A stretch of DNA of 64,000 bases from Pseudomonadota bacterium (GTDB lineage: Bacteria; Pseudomonadota; Gammaproteobacteria; Steroidobacterales; Steroidobacteraceae): NCBI GenBank assembly GCA_023457495.1, contig JAEWLQ010000079.1, positions 1 to 64,000 on the forward strand, written 5' to 3'. Positions 35,847 to 44,130 of this stretch are shown here, piece by piece. Positions within the stretch are counted from its first letter, which is position 1; each line of letters begins with the position of its first letter. The notes beneath the pieces are model-generated. The model saw only the letters and a program-made list of their open reading frames with translations. It made no database searches and was not told the DNA's origin. A program made the translations under genes and the position numbers.

Positions 35847-38800
35847 GGCGCGCCGCGAAGTGGTTTGCGGTTGGCGGCGGTGTGCTGGTGCTGCTGCTGT
35901 TGGCGCTGGTGTGCGCGGTGGCGTGGGTGCTGTTCACGACCGCGGGGGCGCGTTGGGCCGCGGGCATGGCGGCTGCGCGTTTTCCGCCGCCGGCGCGCGT
36001 CGAGTATGCGTCGATCGATGGAACGATCGCGGGTGAGTTGATCATCACGGATTTCCGCTTCGCGGGCGATCCGATGACCGCGCAGGTGCGCATCGCGCGT
36101 TTGACCGTCGATCCGACGCTGCGCATGTTGTTCTCGAAGGTGCTGCGCATCGAACGCGCGAGCGTGCGCGGCCTCGTGCTGACGCTGCCGGAACAGAGCA
36201 AGCCCGGGACGGATGAACCGATGTGGGTCGAGCCACCGCTGGAAGTCGTCGTGCGGGACTTCGCGCTGGAAGACGGGCGCGTGGTGAAGGCGAACGAGAA
36301 TCTCGTGACGGTGAGGCAGCTTGCCGTGGCCGCGCGCTGGAGTCGCGACGAACTGGTCATCGAGAGATTGTCGCTGCTGCCCGGGGACATCGAAGGGGAG
36401 CTCGACATCCAGGGCCGGATCACGCCGGCGGGAAAACTGGTGCACGGCGAAATCGACGCGCGCTGGAAGGATGTCGTGATCCCCGAGTCGCTCGCGGGCA
36501 TGACGCTCGCGAGCGCCGGTGCGCTGAAGGCAAACGGTACGCCGGAGAAGTACTCCGCGAAGGGTGAGTTCGACATCGGACCGCCCGGCGATCCGACGCA
36601 CGCGGTGGTGGACGTGTCCGGCACAGACGTGCGCGCGGAGCTGCATGCGGTCGATCTGGTCCAGCGCGCGGGCAAGCTGGCGCTGCGCGGGAGCGTGGAG
36701 TTCGAGCCGGTGGCGTGGGATCTCAGCGCGCAGGCGCGCGAGTTCGATCCGGGAGCGTTTCTCGCGGCCTGGCCCGGCAGCGTGAACCTGGACCTGACCA
36801 CCCAGGGCGAGATGGCGGAGCAGGGGCCGAAAGGCAGCGTGCGCATCGGCACGCTCGCCGGCACGTTGCGCGGCCGGCCGATCGCCGGGGGTGGTGATAT
36901 CGAGTTCGCGGCGCCTGCCTCGGTGAGCGGGGAACTGAAGTTGAGCTCGGGGAAAAGCCGCGTCGAATTGCGCGGTAACAGCCCGGACAGCCGGTCGATC
37001 GATGCCAACGTGGAGCTCGCGGTCGCATCGCTCGCGGACTGGGTGCCCGAGGCTGCGGGTAGTTTGAACGGACAATTCCGGGCGCGCGGCGCGTGGCCGA
37101 AGATCAGGATCGAAGGTGGCGCAAATGGTCGATCCCTGGCGTTGGCCGGCGCCCGCATCGCGTCGCTCGAAGTCGATGCGTCGGTGGACACGCCGCTCGA
37201 TCCGAATGGCAAGGTGACGGCCCGCGCCCGGCAGGTCGCCATGAATGGCTTCGAGTTCGAACAGTTGACGTTCGAGGGAAGCGGCAACCAGGCCCGGCAC
37301 CAGGCGCGTCTCGACGCGCAGGGCGAGAAGCTCGACGCGTCGTTGGCGCTCACGGGCGCGCTCGCCTCGGGCACGTGGACGGCGGAGTTGTCGAAGCTCG
37401 AGCTGGCGGCGCCCGACGTGCCTCCGCTGGCGCTGCGGGCGCCGGCCAACATCACGCTGGGTGGCGGCGCGTTCGAGATCTCCGAGGCCTGTCTCGTCGA
37501 CGAGGCGCAGGCGTCGCTGTGCGTGGCGGCGAAGATGCAGGCGAGCGGAGCGCTGGAGGCAAACTACTCGTTCGAGAAGGTCCAGCTCGCGTTGGCGAAT
37601 GCGCTGGCGCCCGAAGCGATGCCGGGCCAGCTGCGCGGAGAAGTGGCGGGGCGGGGCCACGTGCGGCGCGGCGAGGATGGACTGTGGCTGGGCGAAGCGC
37701 GGATCGATTCGCCGGAAGCGCGCCTCGTGATGCAGAGCGAAGGGGCAGGCGCCGCGGCGCTCGGCCAGCAATCCTGGCTGCTCTACGAGAATCTGAACAT
37801 GACCGCGCAACTGCAGGGTGATTCCGCCACCGCGAGCGCGACGGCAGGACTGTCGGAGGGCGGTTCGCTCGAGGCGCGGCTCGAAGCGCGCAACCTCACG
37901 TCGGAGTCGCCCGGCCTCGGTGGAACGATCGATGCCTCGCTGCCGACGATCTCGCCGTTCGCGGGCTTCGTTCCGAGCGTGGCGAACCTCGATGGCGCGG
38001 TCAGCGCGCGGATCAGTCTCGGCGGCACGCTGGCGGCGCCGGAGATTACGGGCAACATCGACGCCACGAAGCTGCAAGCCGATCTCGGGGAGCTCGGCAT
38101 CGAGCTGCGCGATGGCCGGGTCGAAGCGCAGGCGAAGCCGGATGGAGGTTTCTCGCTCGCGGCGAGTGTGGCCTCGGGCAAGGGGCACATCGAGCTCGCC
38201 GGCACGATGAGCGCGCGCGGGGAAATCGAGGCGAAGATCCTCGGCCAGAATTTCCAGGCCGCGGACATTCCGGCGGCAAACGTGGTGCTCACGCCGGATC
38301 TGGATCTCACGGGCAATCCAAAGGGATATCGCCTCGGCGGCGAGGTGACGATCCCGCGCGCCGCGATCAACCTGCAGAAGCTGCCGCGGGATCAGCCGCC
38401 GGGGGTATCTCCCGATGTCGTCGTCGTGCGCAATGGGCAGGAAGTCGTGCGCGAGGAGGCGCAGGCGTTTCCGCTGACCGCGACGATCACGGTGAAGTTG
38501 GGCGAGAAGATCGAGATCGAGGGATTCGGACTCGATGCGACGGTGGCCGGAGAGCTGGTCGTGCGCGAGGCGCCGGGCGTGCCCACCACCGGCTCGGGCA
38601 CATTGCAGGTCTCGGGAACCTACAAGGCGTACGGCCAGGACCTGACCATCAAGGAGGGCCGCCTGATGTTCGCGGGCACGCCGCTCGACGATCCGCGGCT
38701 CGCGATCACCGCGATGCGCGAGATCGATGACAATCTATCTACCGGCCTGCGCATCGCTGGGTCCGCGCAGAAGCCGATCATCACGGTGATCTCGGATCCG

Positions 38801-39187
38801 AACGTCGGCGAGGCGGATGCGTTGTCATACCTGGTCACGGGCCGTTCGCTCAATGAAGTCGGCAGCGCGAGCGGTGGGTCGCAGGACACGCTGGCTTCGG
38901 CGACGCGTTCGCTCGAGGGCGCCGGCGCGGGGCTGGTCGCGAAACGCATCGGCCAGCGGCTGGGACTCGACGAGGCGTCGGTCGAGGAAAACGAGATGAT
39001 CGGCGGCTCGGCGCTCACCATCGGGGAATATCTCTCGCCGCGGTTGTACCTGAGTTACGGCGTGGGATTGTTCGAGCCGGGCGAGGTGATCGCGATGCGC
39101 TACAAGATGTCGAAGGACATCGGCGTGCGCATCCAGCGCGGGTCGCAGGAGACGCGGGCGGGCGTGGAGTACCGGATCGAGCGGTGA
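35843..39187 (+). CDS. tamB: TamB, inner-membrane-anchored translocation/assembly partner (DUF490)
   Basis: A 1114-residue protein whose ATG overlaps the tamA stop. It has an N-terminal signal anchor (KWFAVGGGVLVLLLLALVCAVAW), a long beta-helical AsmA-like periplasmic body with repeated G-x-L-D/T strands, and the DUF490 domain at the end. That domain includes VSGTYKAYGQDLTIKEGRLM and YLSYGVGLFEPGEVIAMRYK near the C-terminus. It forms the TAM bridge between the inner membrane and TamA. A strong hairpin follows the stop. Confidence 0.93.
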   Translation: MRRAAKWFAVGGGVLVLLLLALVCAVAWVLFTTAGARWAAGMAAARFPPPARVEYASIDGTIAGELIITDFRFAGDPMTAQVRIARLTVDPTLRMLFSKVLRIERASVRGLVLTLPEQSKPGTDEPMWVEPPLEVVVRDFALEDGRVVKANENLVTVRQLAVAARWSRDELVIERLSLLPGDIEGELDIQGRITPAGKLVHGEIDARWKDVVIPESLAGMTLASAGALKANGTPEKYSAKGEFDIGPPGDPTHAVVDVSGTDVRAELHAVDLVQRAGKLALRGSVEFEPVAWDLSAQAREFDPGAFLAAWPGSVNLDLTTQGEMAEQGPKGSVRIGTLAGTLRGRPIAGGGDIEFAAPASVSGELKLSSGKSRVELRGNSPDSRSIDANVELAVASLADWVPEAAGSLNGQFRARGAWPKIRIEGGANGRSLALAGARIASLEVDASVDTPLDPNGKVTARARQVAMNGFEFEQLTFEGSGNQARHQARLDAQGEKLDASLALTGALASGTWTAELSKLELAAPDVPPLALRAPANITLGGGAFEISEACLVDEAQASLCVAAKMQASGALEANYSFEKVQLALANALAPEAMPGQLRGEVAGRGHVRRGEDGLWLGEARIDSPEARLVMQSEGAGAAALGQQSWLLYENLNMTAQLQGDSATASATAGLSEGGSLEARLEARNLTSESPGLGGTIDASLPTISPFAGFVPSVANLDGAVSARISLGGTLAAPEITGNIDATKLQADLGELGIELRDGRVEAQAKPDGGFSLAASVASGKGHIELAGTMSARGEIEAKILGQNFQAADIPAANVVLTPDLDLTGNPKGYRLGGEVTIPRAAINLQKLPRDQPPGVSPDVVVVRNGQEVVREEAQAFPLTATITVKLGEKIEIEGFGLDATVAGELVVREAPGVPTTGSGTLQVSGTYKAYGQDLTIKEGRLMFAGTPLDDPRLAITAMREIDDNLSTGLRIAGSAQKPIITVISDPNVGEADALSYLVTGRSLNEVGSASGGSQDTLASATRSLEGAGAGLVAKRIGQRLGLDEASVEENEMIGGSALTIGEYLSPRLYLSYGVGLFEPGEVIAMRYKMSKDIGVRIQRGSQETRAGVEYRIER

Positions 39188-39188
39188 C

Positions 39189-39221
39189 GCTCACCGGCGC
39201 GGCGGGGCCGCGCCGGTGAGC
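39189..39221. terminator. bidirectional hairpin between convergent tamB and ferritin-like genes
   Basis: A perfect 15-bp stem (GCTCACCGGCGCGGC with its complement) and a 3-base GGG loop sit just after the tamB stop and just before the 3' end of the convergent gene. No T-tract is present. Confidence 0.6.
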
Positions 39222-39227
39222 CAGACG

Positions 39228-39971
39228 TCAGCTCAGCAGCCTTGTCTCCGAGGTCACCAGCGCTTCGTACCAGCTGCTGATGGTCTGCAGGTGCTCGTTT
39301 TCGTGGCTCAGTGCCCGGTCGAACTGCATTCCCAGTTCCTCCTGTCCCATCGAGCGCGCGAGTTGCGCCAGCATCTCCCAGCTCGCAACGTCGATGAGTT
39401 CCGCCGCGAGCAGTGAGTTCAGCGTTTGCGCCAGCGTCGTGCGCGGATCCGTCACCGCTTGCATGAGCCCCATCGATTGCACGCCGACCAGGTCGGCGCC
39501 GGGTGTCTGCGTCGTGGGATCGCCGCCGACCGTCTCGATCGCCTGGCGCAACAGCTCCGCGTGTTCGGCTTCCTGGTTGCGGATCTGTTTCATCCGCTCA
39601 ATCGTCACGGGTGTCCCGGCGGATTGCGCCGCCGCCTTAACCAGCGCCGCATCGTAGAGCCGGGTGCCGCCACGTTCGAAGGCCAGGCGCTCACCCAGCT
39701 TGTCGATGAACACCTGCAGGCGCGCTCCGGTGAGGACTCCGACCCCGGCCTTGACCGCGCCTTTGACGGTCGCGGGCGGCGGGATGGAACCGAGCGCATC
39801 GGCTTCGTTGACGTATTCGCGGCGCATCTCGGCCGCCAGTGTGCTCTCGGGCTCCATGTCCACGCTCGTTTCGATGTCGAACTCTTCCATCGAGCGCATC
39901 TGGCGCGCCGCTTCCTTCGGCGAGATCTGCATGCCGGTGCGGTTGTGTCCGATCTTGGTGGGATCTTCCAT
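39228..39971 (-). CDS. ferritin-like domain protein 1
   Basis: A 247-residue protein with a C-terminal ferritin-like four-helix bundle. It includes RNQEAEHAELLRQAIETVGG (E-x-x-H pair) around residue 135, AELIDVASWEMLAQLARSMG around residue 190 and ALSHENEHLQTISSWYEALV at the end. The first 60 residues are polar and probably disordered. Members bind a di-iron centre and may act in stress survival. It begins 10 bp after the second ferritin-like gene on the same strand. Confidence 0.75.
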   Translation of the reverse strand: MEDPTKIGHNRTGMQISPKEAARQMRSMEEFDIETSVDMEPESTLAAEMRREYVNEADALGSIPPPATVKGAVKAGVGVLTGARLQVFIDKLGERLAFERGGTRLYDAALVKAAAQSAGTPVTIERMKQIRNQEAEHAELLRQAIETVGGDPTTQTPGADLVGVQSMGLMQAVTDPRTTLAQTLNSLLAAELIDVASWEMLAQLARSMGQEELGMQFDRALSHENEHLQTISSWYEALVTSETRLLS

Positions 39972-39981
39972 GGCTGACTCC

Positions 39982-41151
39982 TCAAGCGTTGACGACTTTC
40001 AGCGTGAGCTCCGTGCCCGGCCGCCACGCGTAACCTTCCGCGACGATCTCCGAGGGCGAGCCCTGGGAGTTCATGTGATCGCGATATTCGATCGAGCTCT
40101 CGCCTTCCTCCTCGAGCGGCACGATCTGGGTGCCGCGGGCCCGCAGGTCCACCTCGGTGTTCAGCACCTGCTTGACGAATTCGCGGTTGCTCGTGAAGGG
40201 CATGGGATCGGGAAAGGTTTCGGGGATGACTTCCAGCGCGTCGCGCTTCTCGGCCTCCTCGAACAGGCGCTTGACCGCCTGGAAGTGCCCGAGCTCGTAG
40301 TCGAGCATGCGTTCCCACAGCGCGCGGATGCGCGGATTCTTCTCCTGCTGCGCGCAGCTGTAGTAGTTATAGACCTCGGCCGCCTCGTGCAGCAGCCAGT
40401 TCTCCAGCAGGCTCTGCGTCGGATCGAGCAGGCTCTCGTATTGCGTCACGTGTTGCTGCTCGATCGAGGCGATCTCGGCGTAGAGCTGGCGCGCTACCGG
40501 ATCGGCGAATAGCGGCCCGATGTTCATGTAGTAGTTGTGAGTCTGCTGTTCCGCGGCCGTGAGGCTGAGCGCGTGCAGCTTGGTGAGCGGATCCGCCGTG
40601 GCCTTGTCGAACGGCTCGCGCACGTCGTGCTCCGGGTGGCGGTGCTCGACCGCGGTCGGGCGACCCGGAAGGATGTCCGTGTAGCACTGCAGGATGTTGT
40701 TGGCGTCCTTGCCTTCGAGGCGATCGAGTAGCGCCGAGTAGCGATACAGGTGATCGAAATCCTCGAGCAGGCCGAAGCGCATGTTGGCCGCGACGTATTC
40801 GTCGGGCTCACGCTGCGCCATCGCCGCGGTCACCTCGATCGCCACCTGTTCGTAACCAATGGTGGTTTCGAGCGGCGAGTGATCCGCGCCGAGCAGCCAG
40901 TTCACGAGCGTCGCCTGGTGATGCTCGACGCGGCGGATCTCGGCGAGCTGGCGGCGGAAGCGCCCGTCGAAGCGGGCGGCGGCGTGCTGAAAGCGGATGG
41001 CTTCATTCTCGATGCCGTTCATGTAGATCACGCGCACACGCGTGAACGCGTCGTCATCGAGTTTGCTGATCGGCTTCGAGGCGAGCTCGCGCCAGGTGAA
41101 ACGCTGCTGCGAGAGCGGCGTTCCACGTTCCTTGTGAATGGAAAATGCCAT
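39982..41151 (-). CDS. ferritin-like domain protein 2
   Basis: A 389-residue, alpha-helical protein starting at 41151. It contains repeated E/H-rich helices: MNGIENEAIRFQHAAARFDG, then IRRVEHHQATLVNWLLG, then LTAAEQQTHNYYMNIGPLF and EIASIEQQHVTQYESLLDP. These are di-iron carboxylate-type ferritin-like helices in two sets. The upstream extension (44 codons) lacks a ribosome site. It appears to be co-transcribed with protein 1. The exact family and function were not recognised. Confidence 0.68.
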   Translation of the reverse strand: MAFSIHKERGTPLSQQRFTWRELASKPISKLDDDAFTRVRVIYMNGIENEAIRFQHAAARFDGRFRRQLAEIRRVEHHQATLVNWLLGADHSPLETTIGYEQVAIEVTAAMAQREPDEYVAANMRFGLLEDFDHLYRYSALLDRLEGKDANNILQCYTDILPGRPTAVEHRHPEHDVREPFDKATADPLTKLHALSLTAAEQQTHNYYMNIGPLFADPVARQLYAEIASIEQQHVTQYESLLDPTQSLLENWLLHEAAEVYNYYSCAQQEKNPRIRALWERMLDYELGHFQAVKRLFEEAEKRDALEVIPETFPDPMPFTSNREFVKQVLNTEVDLRARGTQIVPLEEEGESSIEYRDHMNSQGSPSEIVAEGYAWRPGTELTLKVVNA

Positions 41152-41243
41152 GAGTGTCGTTCCTGCTGTGATGTGTGCGCACAGCGTGGCGGCGGCGCGA
41201 TCCGTAAACCACCGGCATGCGGGTGGCGGAGCGTAGGTGTGGG

Positions 41244-41774
41244 CTACGGACGCCTGTGAGACACGCGAACGGGCCTGAACCATTCTTCACCGATGAGCGC
41301 GAAGGCCGCGGCGAGCAGGATCAGTGTCGTCGCGACCGCGCCGCCGGGCAAGTCATTGACGCGCGGCTGCAACGTCCACTCGGGCGCGGCGATCGCGCCA
41401 CGATGAAGGAGAATGACGATGATCAACGCGAACACCGGGAGCATTTCGAGCCAGCTGTGCACGTGCTGCTCGAGCGGAGAGATGTATCGCAGGGGCTGAG
41501 CGCGCCGGGTATCCCACAGCGACGTGGCGATGTGTGCGAGTACCGCAACAGTCATGATCGCCAGGAGCAGTGCGTTGATCTCGAAGAACAACGCGAGCAC
41601 GAGGGGCACGGCGATTTCGAGATGGAGCAGGAAATGCAGTCGGGACTCGCGGGCGCCCGATGTCCGTTCGATCGCGCTCGCGCGATGGCACAACCAGTCG
41701 GCGAAGCCGGCGGCGAGCCAGGCGGGAAACAACCCGAACACGAGCAGGGTCCGCAGCGTGGCTTCGAGGTCCAC
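41244..41774 (-). CDS. multi-pass membrane protein of unknown function
   Basis: A 176-residue protein from GTG 41774, which has GAGG about 6 bp upstream. It has four membrane segments: TLLVFGLFPAWLAAGFADWL, then EIAVPLVLALFFEINALLLA, then a segment with LPVFALIIVILLHRGAIA, and VATTLILLAAAFALIGEEWF. A His/Asp-bearing loop follows helix 1. It starts 8 bp after the DUF2269 gene and is third in a probable operon with the SDR-DoxX gene. The frame runs further upstream, but that part overlaps the DUF2269 gene and has no start signal. Confidence 0.65.
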   Translation of the reverse strand: MDLEATLRTLLVFGLFPAWLAAGFADWLCHRASAIERTSGARESRLHFLLHLEIAVPLVLALFFEINALLLAIMTVAVLAHIATSLWDTRRAQPLRYISPLEQHVHSWLEMLPVFALIIVILLHRGAIAAPEWTLQPRVNDLPGGAVATTLILLAAAFALIGEEWFRPVRVSHRRP

Positions 41775-41782
41775 GCCGCGCC

Positions 41783-42247
41783 TCAGCCCGGCTTCGCGAC
41801 CATGAGGTAGAACACGATGACGAGCGCCGCGAAGGCGACGACGCCGAGCGCCACCCAGGCGCGCAGCATCGACCAGTAGGCCGAAGGCAGCGCGCTCCCG
41901 GCCGCTGCCGCGGACCGCGCCAGGTCGCGCATGCGGATCTGCATCCACACCACCGGCAACCAGGCGGCGCCGGCCAGTAGATAGAGGCCGATGGACCAGG
42001 CGATCCACGCGCTGGTCAGCGGATAGCCGGCGAGGTGCACCAGGTAGAAGCCCGTGAGCGGCTGCAGCACGATGGTGGGCGTCGTGAACGCCCAGTCGGC
42101 GATCACCACGCGATGCACGACCGCGGCGGCGATGTGTGCATCGCGCGTGCGGCTCGCGAAGAACATGTAGTAAGCCGAGCCGAGCCCGGTGCCGAACAGC
42201 ACCGTGGACGAGAGGATGTGCAGCCATTTGATGATCAGGTAGGTCAT
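41783..42247 (-). CDS. DUF2269 family integral membrane protein
   Basis: A 154-residue protein with four membrane segments and the DUF2269 opening MTYLIIKWLHILSSTVLFGT followed by LGSAYYMFFASRTRD. Function unknown. Its ATG overlaps the TGA of the upstream SDR-DoxX gene (ATGA), implying coupled translation. Confidence 0.83.
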   Translation of the reverse strand: MTYLIIKWLHILSSTVLFGTGLGSAYYMFFASRTRDAHIAAAVVHRVVIADWAFTTPTIVLQPLTGFYLVHLAGYPLTSAWIAWSIGLYLLAGAAWLPVVWMQIRMRDLARSAAAAGSALPSAYWSMLRAWVALGVVAFAALVIVFYLMVAKPG

Positions 42248-43530
42248 CGGCGCGTCGCGAGCTGACGCAGGAACAGCAGCAAGACGAGGATCGGCAGGTT
42301 CTTGACCACCGGGCCGAACGGCTCGAGCCACAATGCCGGCAGTTTCAACGTGATGATGGCGGTGTAGGCGAGCACCAGCGCGATCTGCACCGTCCACAAC
42401 CCACGCGGCGCGCGCGGCCACAAGCTGAGCAGGCCGAGCACGATGTCGAGCAGCGCCGCTCCGAAGAGCAGCCAGGGCGCGAATGCGGCGGGTGCGCCGA
42501 TCTGCTGGAGCAGCCGCAGGCTCGCATCGACTGGATAGACTCCCAGCGAGACGATGCCGGCGGTGAGCCACATGAGCGCGACGCTGACCCGCAGCAGCGG
42601 CTCGATCCAGCGCAGGCTCGCGAGCACCCGCCGGTGGCGCCGATCTTCCGGGCTCACGAATTCTTCGACGGCGCGCGGCGGGTGACCGAGCAGCCTGGTC
42701 ATTTCGTCGGGTGATCCGGTGTTGCCGCGCTCGAGCATGCCGAGAGTTTCCCTATCCAGCAGCACACCTGGCAACCCTTCGCCCATGGAAGCGGCGGTGC
42801 GGACCAGCGGCGCGGGTATGGAGAGCGTGTGCGCGGCCGGAAAGCCGAGTGTGACGCGCAACGATGTCAGGAATTCGCGCAACGTCAGCGGGCGGGGCCC
42901 GACGAGGGGTAACTCGTGGCCCGCGGGTAGCGGCCGTGTCGCAAGTAGATGAATGGATTCGACGACATCGTCGACGTGAACGGGTTGCACGCGTTGGCCG
43001 CCGCCACCGGGCAAGGGAATGACGGGCAGACTTGCCATCGTCTCGAACATCGCCGCGCTCGTGCCCCCGGCACCGTAGACGAGCGACGGGCGAACTACCA
43101 CCGACTCGACGGGCAGCGTCGCGAGATACGTGTCGGCCGCATGTTTGCTGCGATGGTACTGCGCGGCGGCGTCCGCCGCGGCGCCGAGCGCCGAGATCTG
43201 GATGATGCGCTGGACGCCGGCGGTGACCGCGGCATCGAACAGCGCGCAGGGACCTGCGACGTGCAGGGCCTCGAAGGTCTGGCCGCGCGACTCCCGCAGG
43301 ATGCCGATGGCGTTCACGAGCACGTTGACGCCGGCCAGTTCGCGCGCCCAGCGCCCGGGAGCCGGGGCCGTGAAGTCCATCTCTATCCACCGGCTGCAAG
43401 CCGCATTCTCGCCGCCGGCGCGCGCCGCACAGACGACCGTGTGTCCCTCGGCCGCGAAACGCGCGGCGATCCTCGCGCCGAGAAATCCGCGTGCACCGGC
43501 GATGCAGATGTTCACGGATGGCAGCTCCAC
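42244..43530 (-). CDS. SDR/NAD(P)-binding epimerase-like protein fused to a DoxX-like membrane domain
   Basis: A 428-residue fusion. Residues 1-270 form an atypical SDR/NmrA-like Rossmann domain (ICIAGARGFLGARIAARFAA; ISALGAAADAAAQYHRSKHAAD with Tyr and Lys of the active site). Residues about 300-428 form a four-helix DoxX-like membrane domain (LRVSVALMWLTAGIVSLGVY onwards). It is first in a three-gene run with a DUF2269 gene and a membrane protein. A role in quinone or membrane redox chemistry is plausible but not shown. Confidence 0.82.
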   Translation of the reverse strand: MELPSVNICIAGARGFLGARIAARFAAEGHTVVCAARAGGENAACSRWIEMDFTAPAPGRWARELAGVNVLVNAIGILRESRGQTFEALHVAGPCALFDAAVTAGVQRIIQISALGAAADAAAQYHRSKHAADTYLATLPVESVVVRPSLVYGAGGTSAAMFETMASLPVIPLPGGGGQRVQPVHVDDVVESIHLLATRPLPAGHELPLVGPRPLTLREFLTSLRVTLGFPAAHTLSIPAPLVRTAASMGEGLPGVLLDRETLGMLERGNTGSPDEMTRLLGHPPRAVEEFVSPEDRRHRRVLASLRWIEPLLRVSVALMWLTAGIVSLGVYPVDASLRLLQQIGAPAAFAPWLLFGAALLDIVLGLLSLWPRAPRGLWTVQIALVLAYTAIITLKLPALWLEPFGPVVKNLPILVLLLFLRQLATRR

Positions 43531-43589
43531 TGACAGCGACCCGGGAAAAATTCTTCGAACGACGCGCCTCCCGCAGGGTCGGTGAATTC

Positions 43590-44078
43590 ATGAATAGTTG
43601 GTCCCGTTCCGCGCGACAGGCGATTTTCTCCGGCGCCGCGGCAAGCCTGCTCTCGGCCGTGGTTCTTGCGGTGTGCGGCAAACTCGAGCGCGGCACCGCG
43701 GCTGGTCCCATCAATGGACCCAGCCAGTGGGTGCACGGGCGGTGGGCGGCGCATGTCAGGACGCCGAGCCTGCGACATACGGTCGTGGGGTTCCTGATCC
43801 ATCACGCCATGGCGACGGGCTGGGCGCTGCTGCACGAGCGCGTGTTCGGAGCGAACAAGGGCGCGCAGCCCTTTCGGCAACGCGTCGGAGCGGCTGCGCT
43901 GACGGGCGGCACCGCCAACTTCGTTGATTACCAGTTGACGCCAAAGCGGCTGCAGCCCGGATTCGAGCAGCAGCTCTCGCGGGGGTCGCTGCTGCTGGTA
44001 TACGCGGCATTTGCGGTCGGTCTCACGTTGTACGTCGACACCGCCGCCCGCCGCCGGAAGGCGCGTTTCGCGAAATGA
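43590..44078 (+). CDS. small integral membrane protein of unknown function
   Basis: A 162-residue protein starting at 43590 with AGGG/GGTG upstream. It has membrane segments at residues 10-30 (AIFSGAAASLLSAVVLAVCG), around 65-80 (TVVGFLIHHAMATGWALLHE) and near the end (GSLLLVYAAFAVGLTLYVDT). The frame opens 33 codons earlier without a ribosome site. It is divergent from the SDR-DoxX gene and convergent with ligD. No family recognised. Confidence 0.6.
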   Translation: MNSWSRSARQAIFSGAAASLLSAVVLAVCGKLERGTAAGPINGPSQWVHGRWAAHVRTPSLRHTVVGFLIHHAMATGWALLHERVFGANKGAQPFRQRVGAAALTGGTANFVDYQLTPKRLQPGFEQQLSRGSLLLVYAAFAVGLTLYVDTAARRRKARFAK

Positions 44079-44130
44079 TGCTGCTCCGAAGGACCGGGAC
44101 GTCGCATCGGCCGGGTCGTATGTGCCCACG

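Noticed and set aside
35636..38188. Long minus-strand open frames (850 and 584 codons) across tamA/tamB
   Set aside because: They are antisense to clear TamB coding sequence, have low-complexity Arg/Ala/Pro-rich translations and no ribosome sites. Such frames are common in GC-rich DNA.
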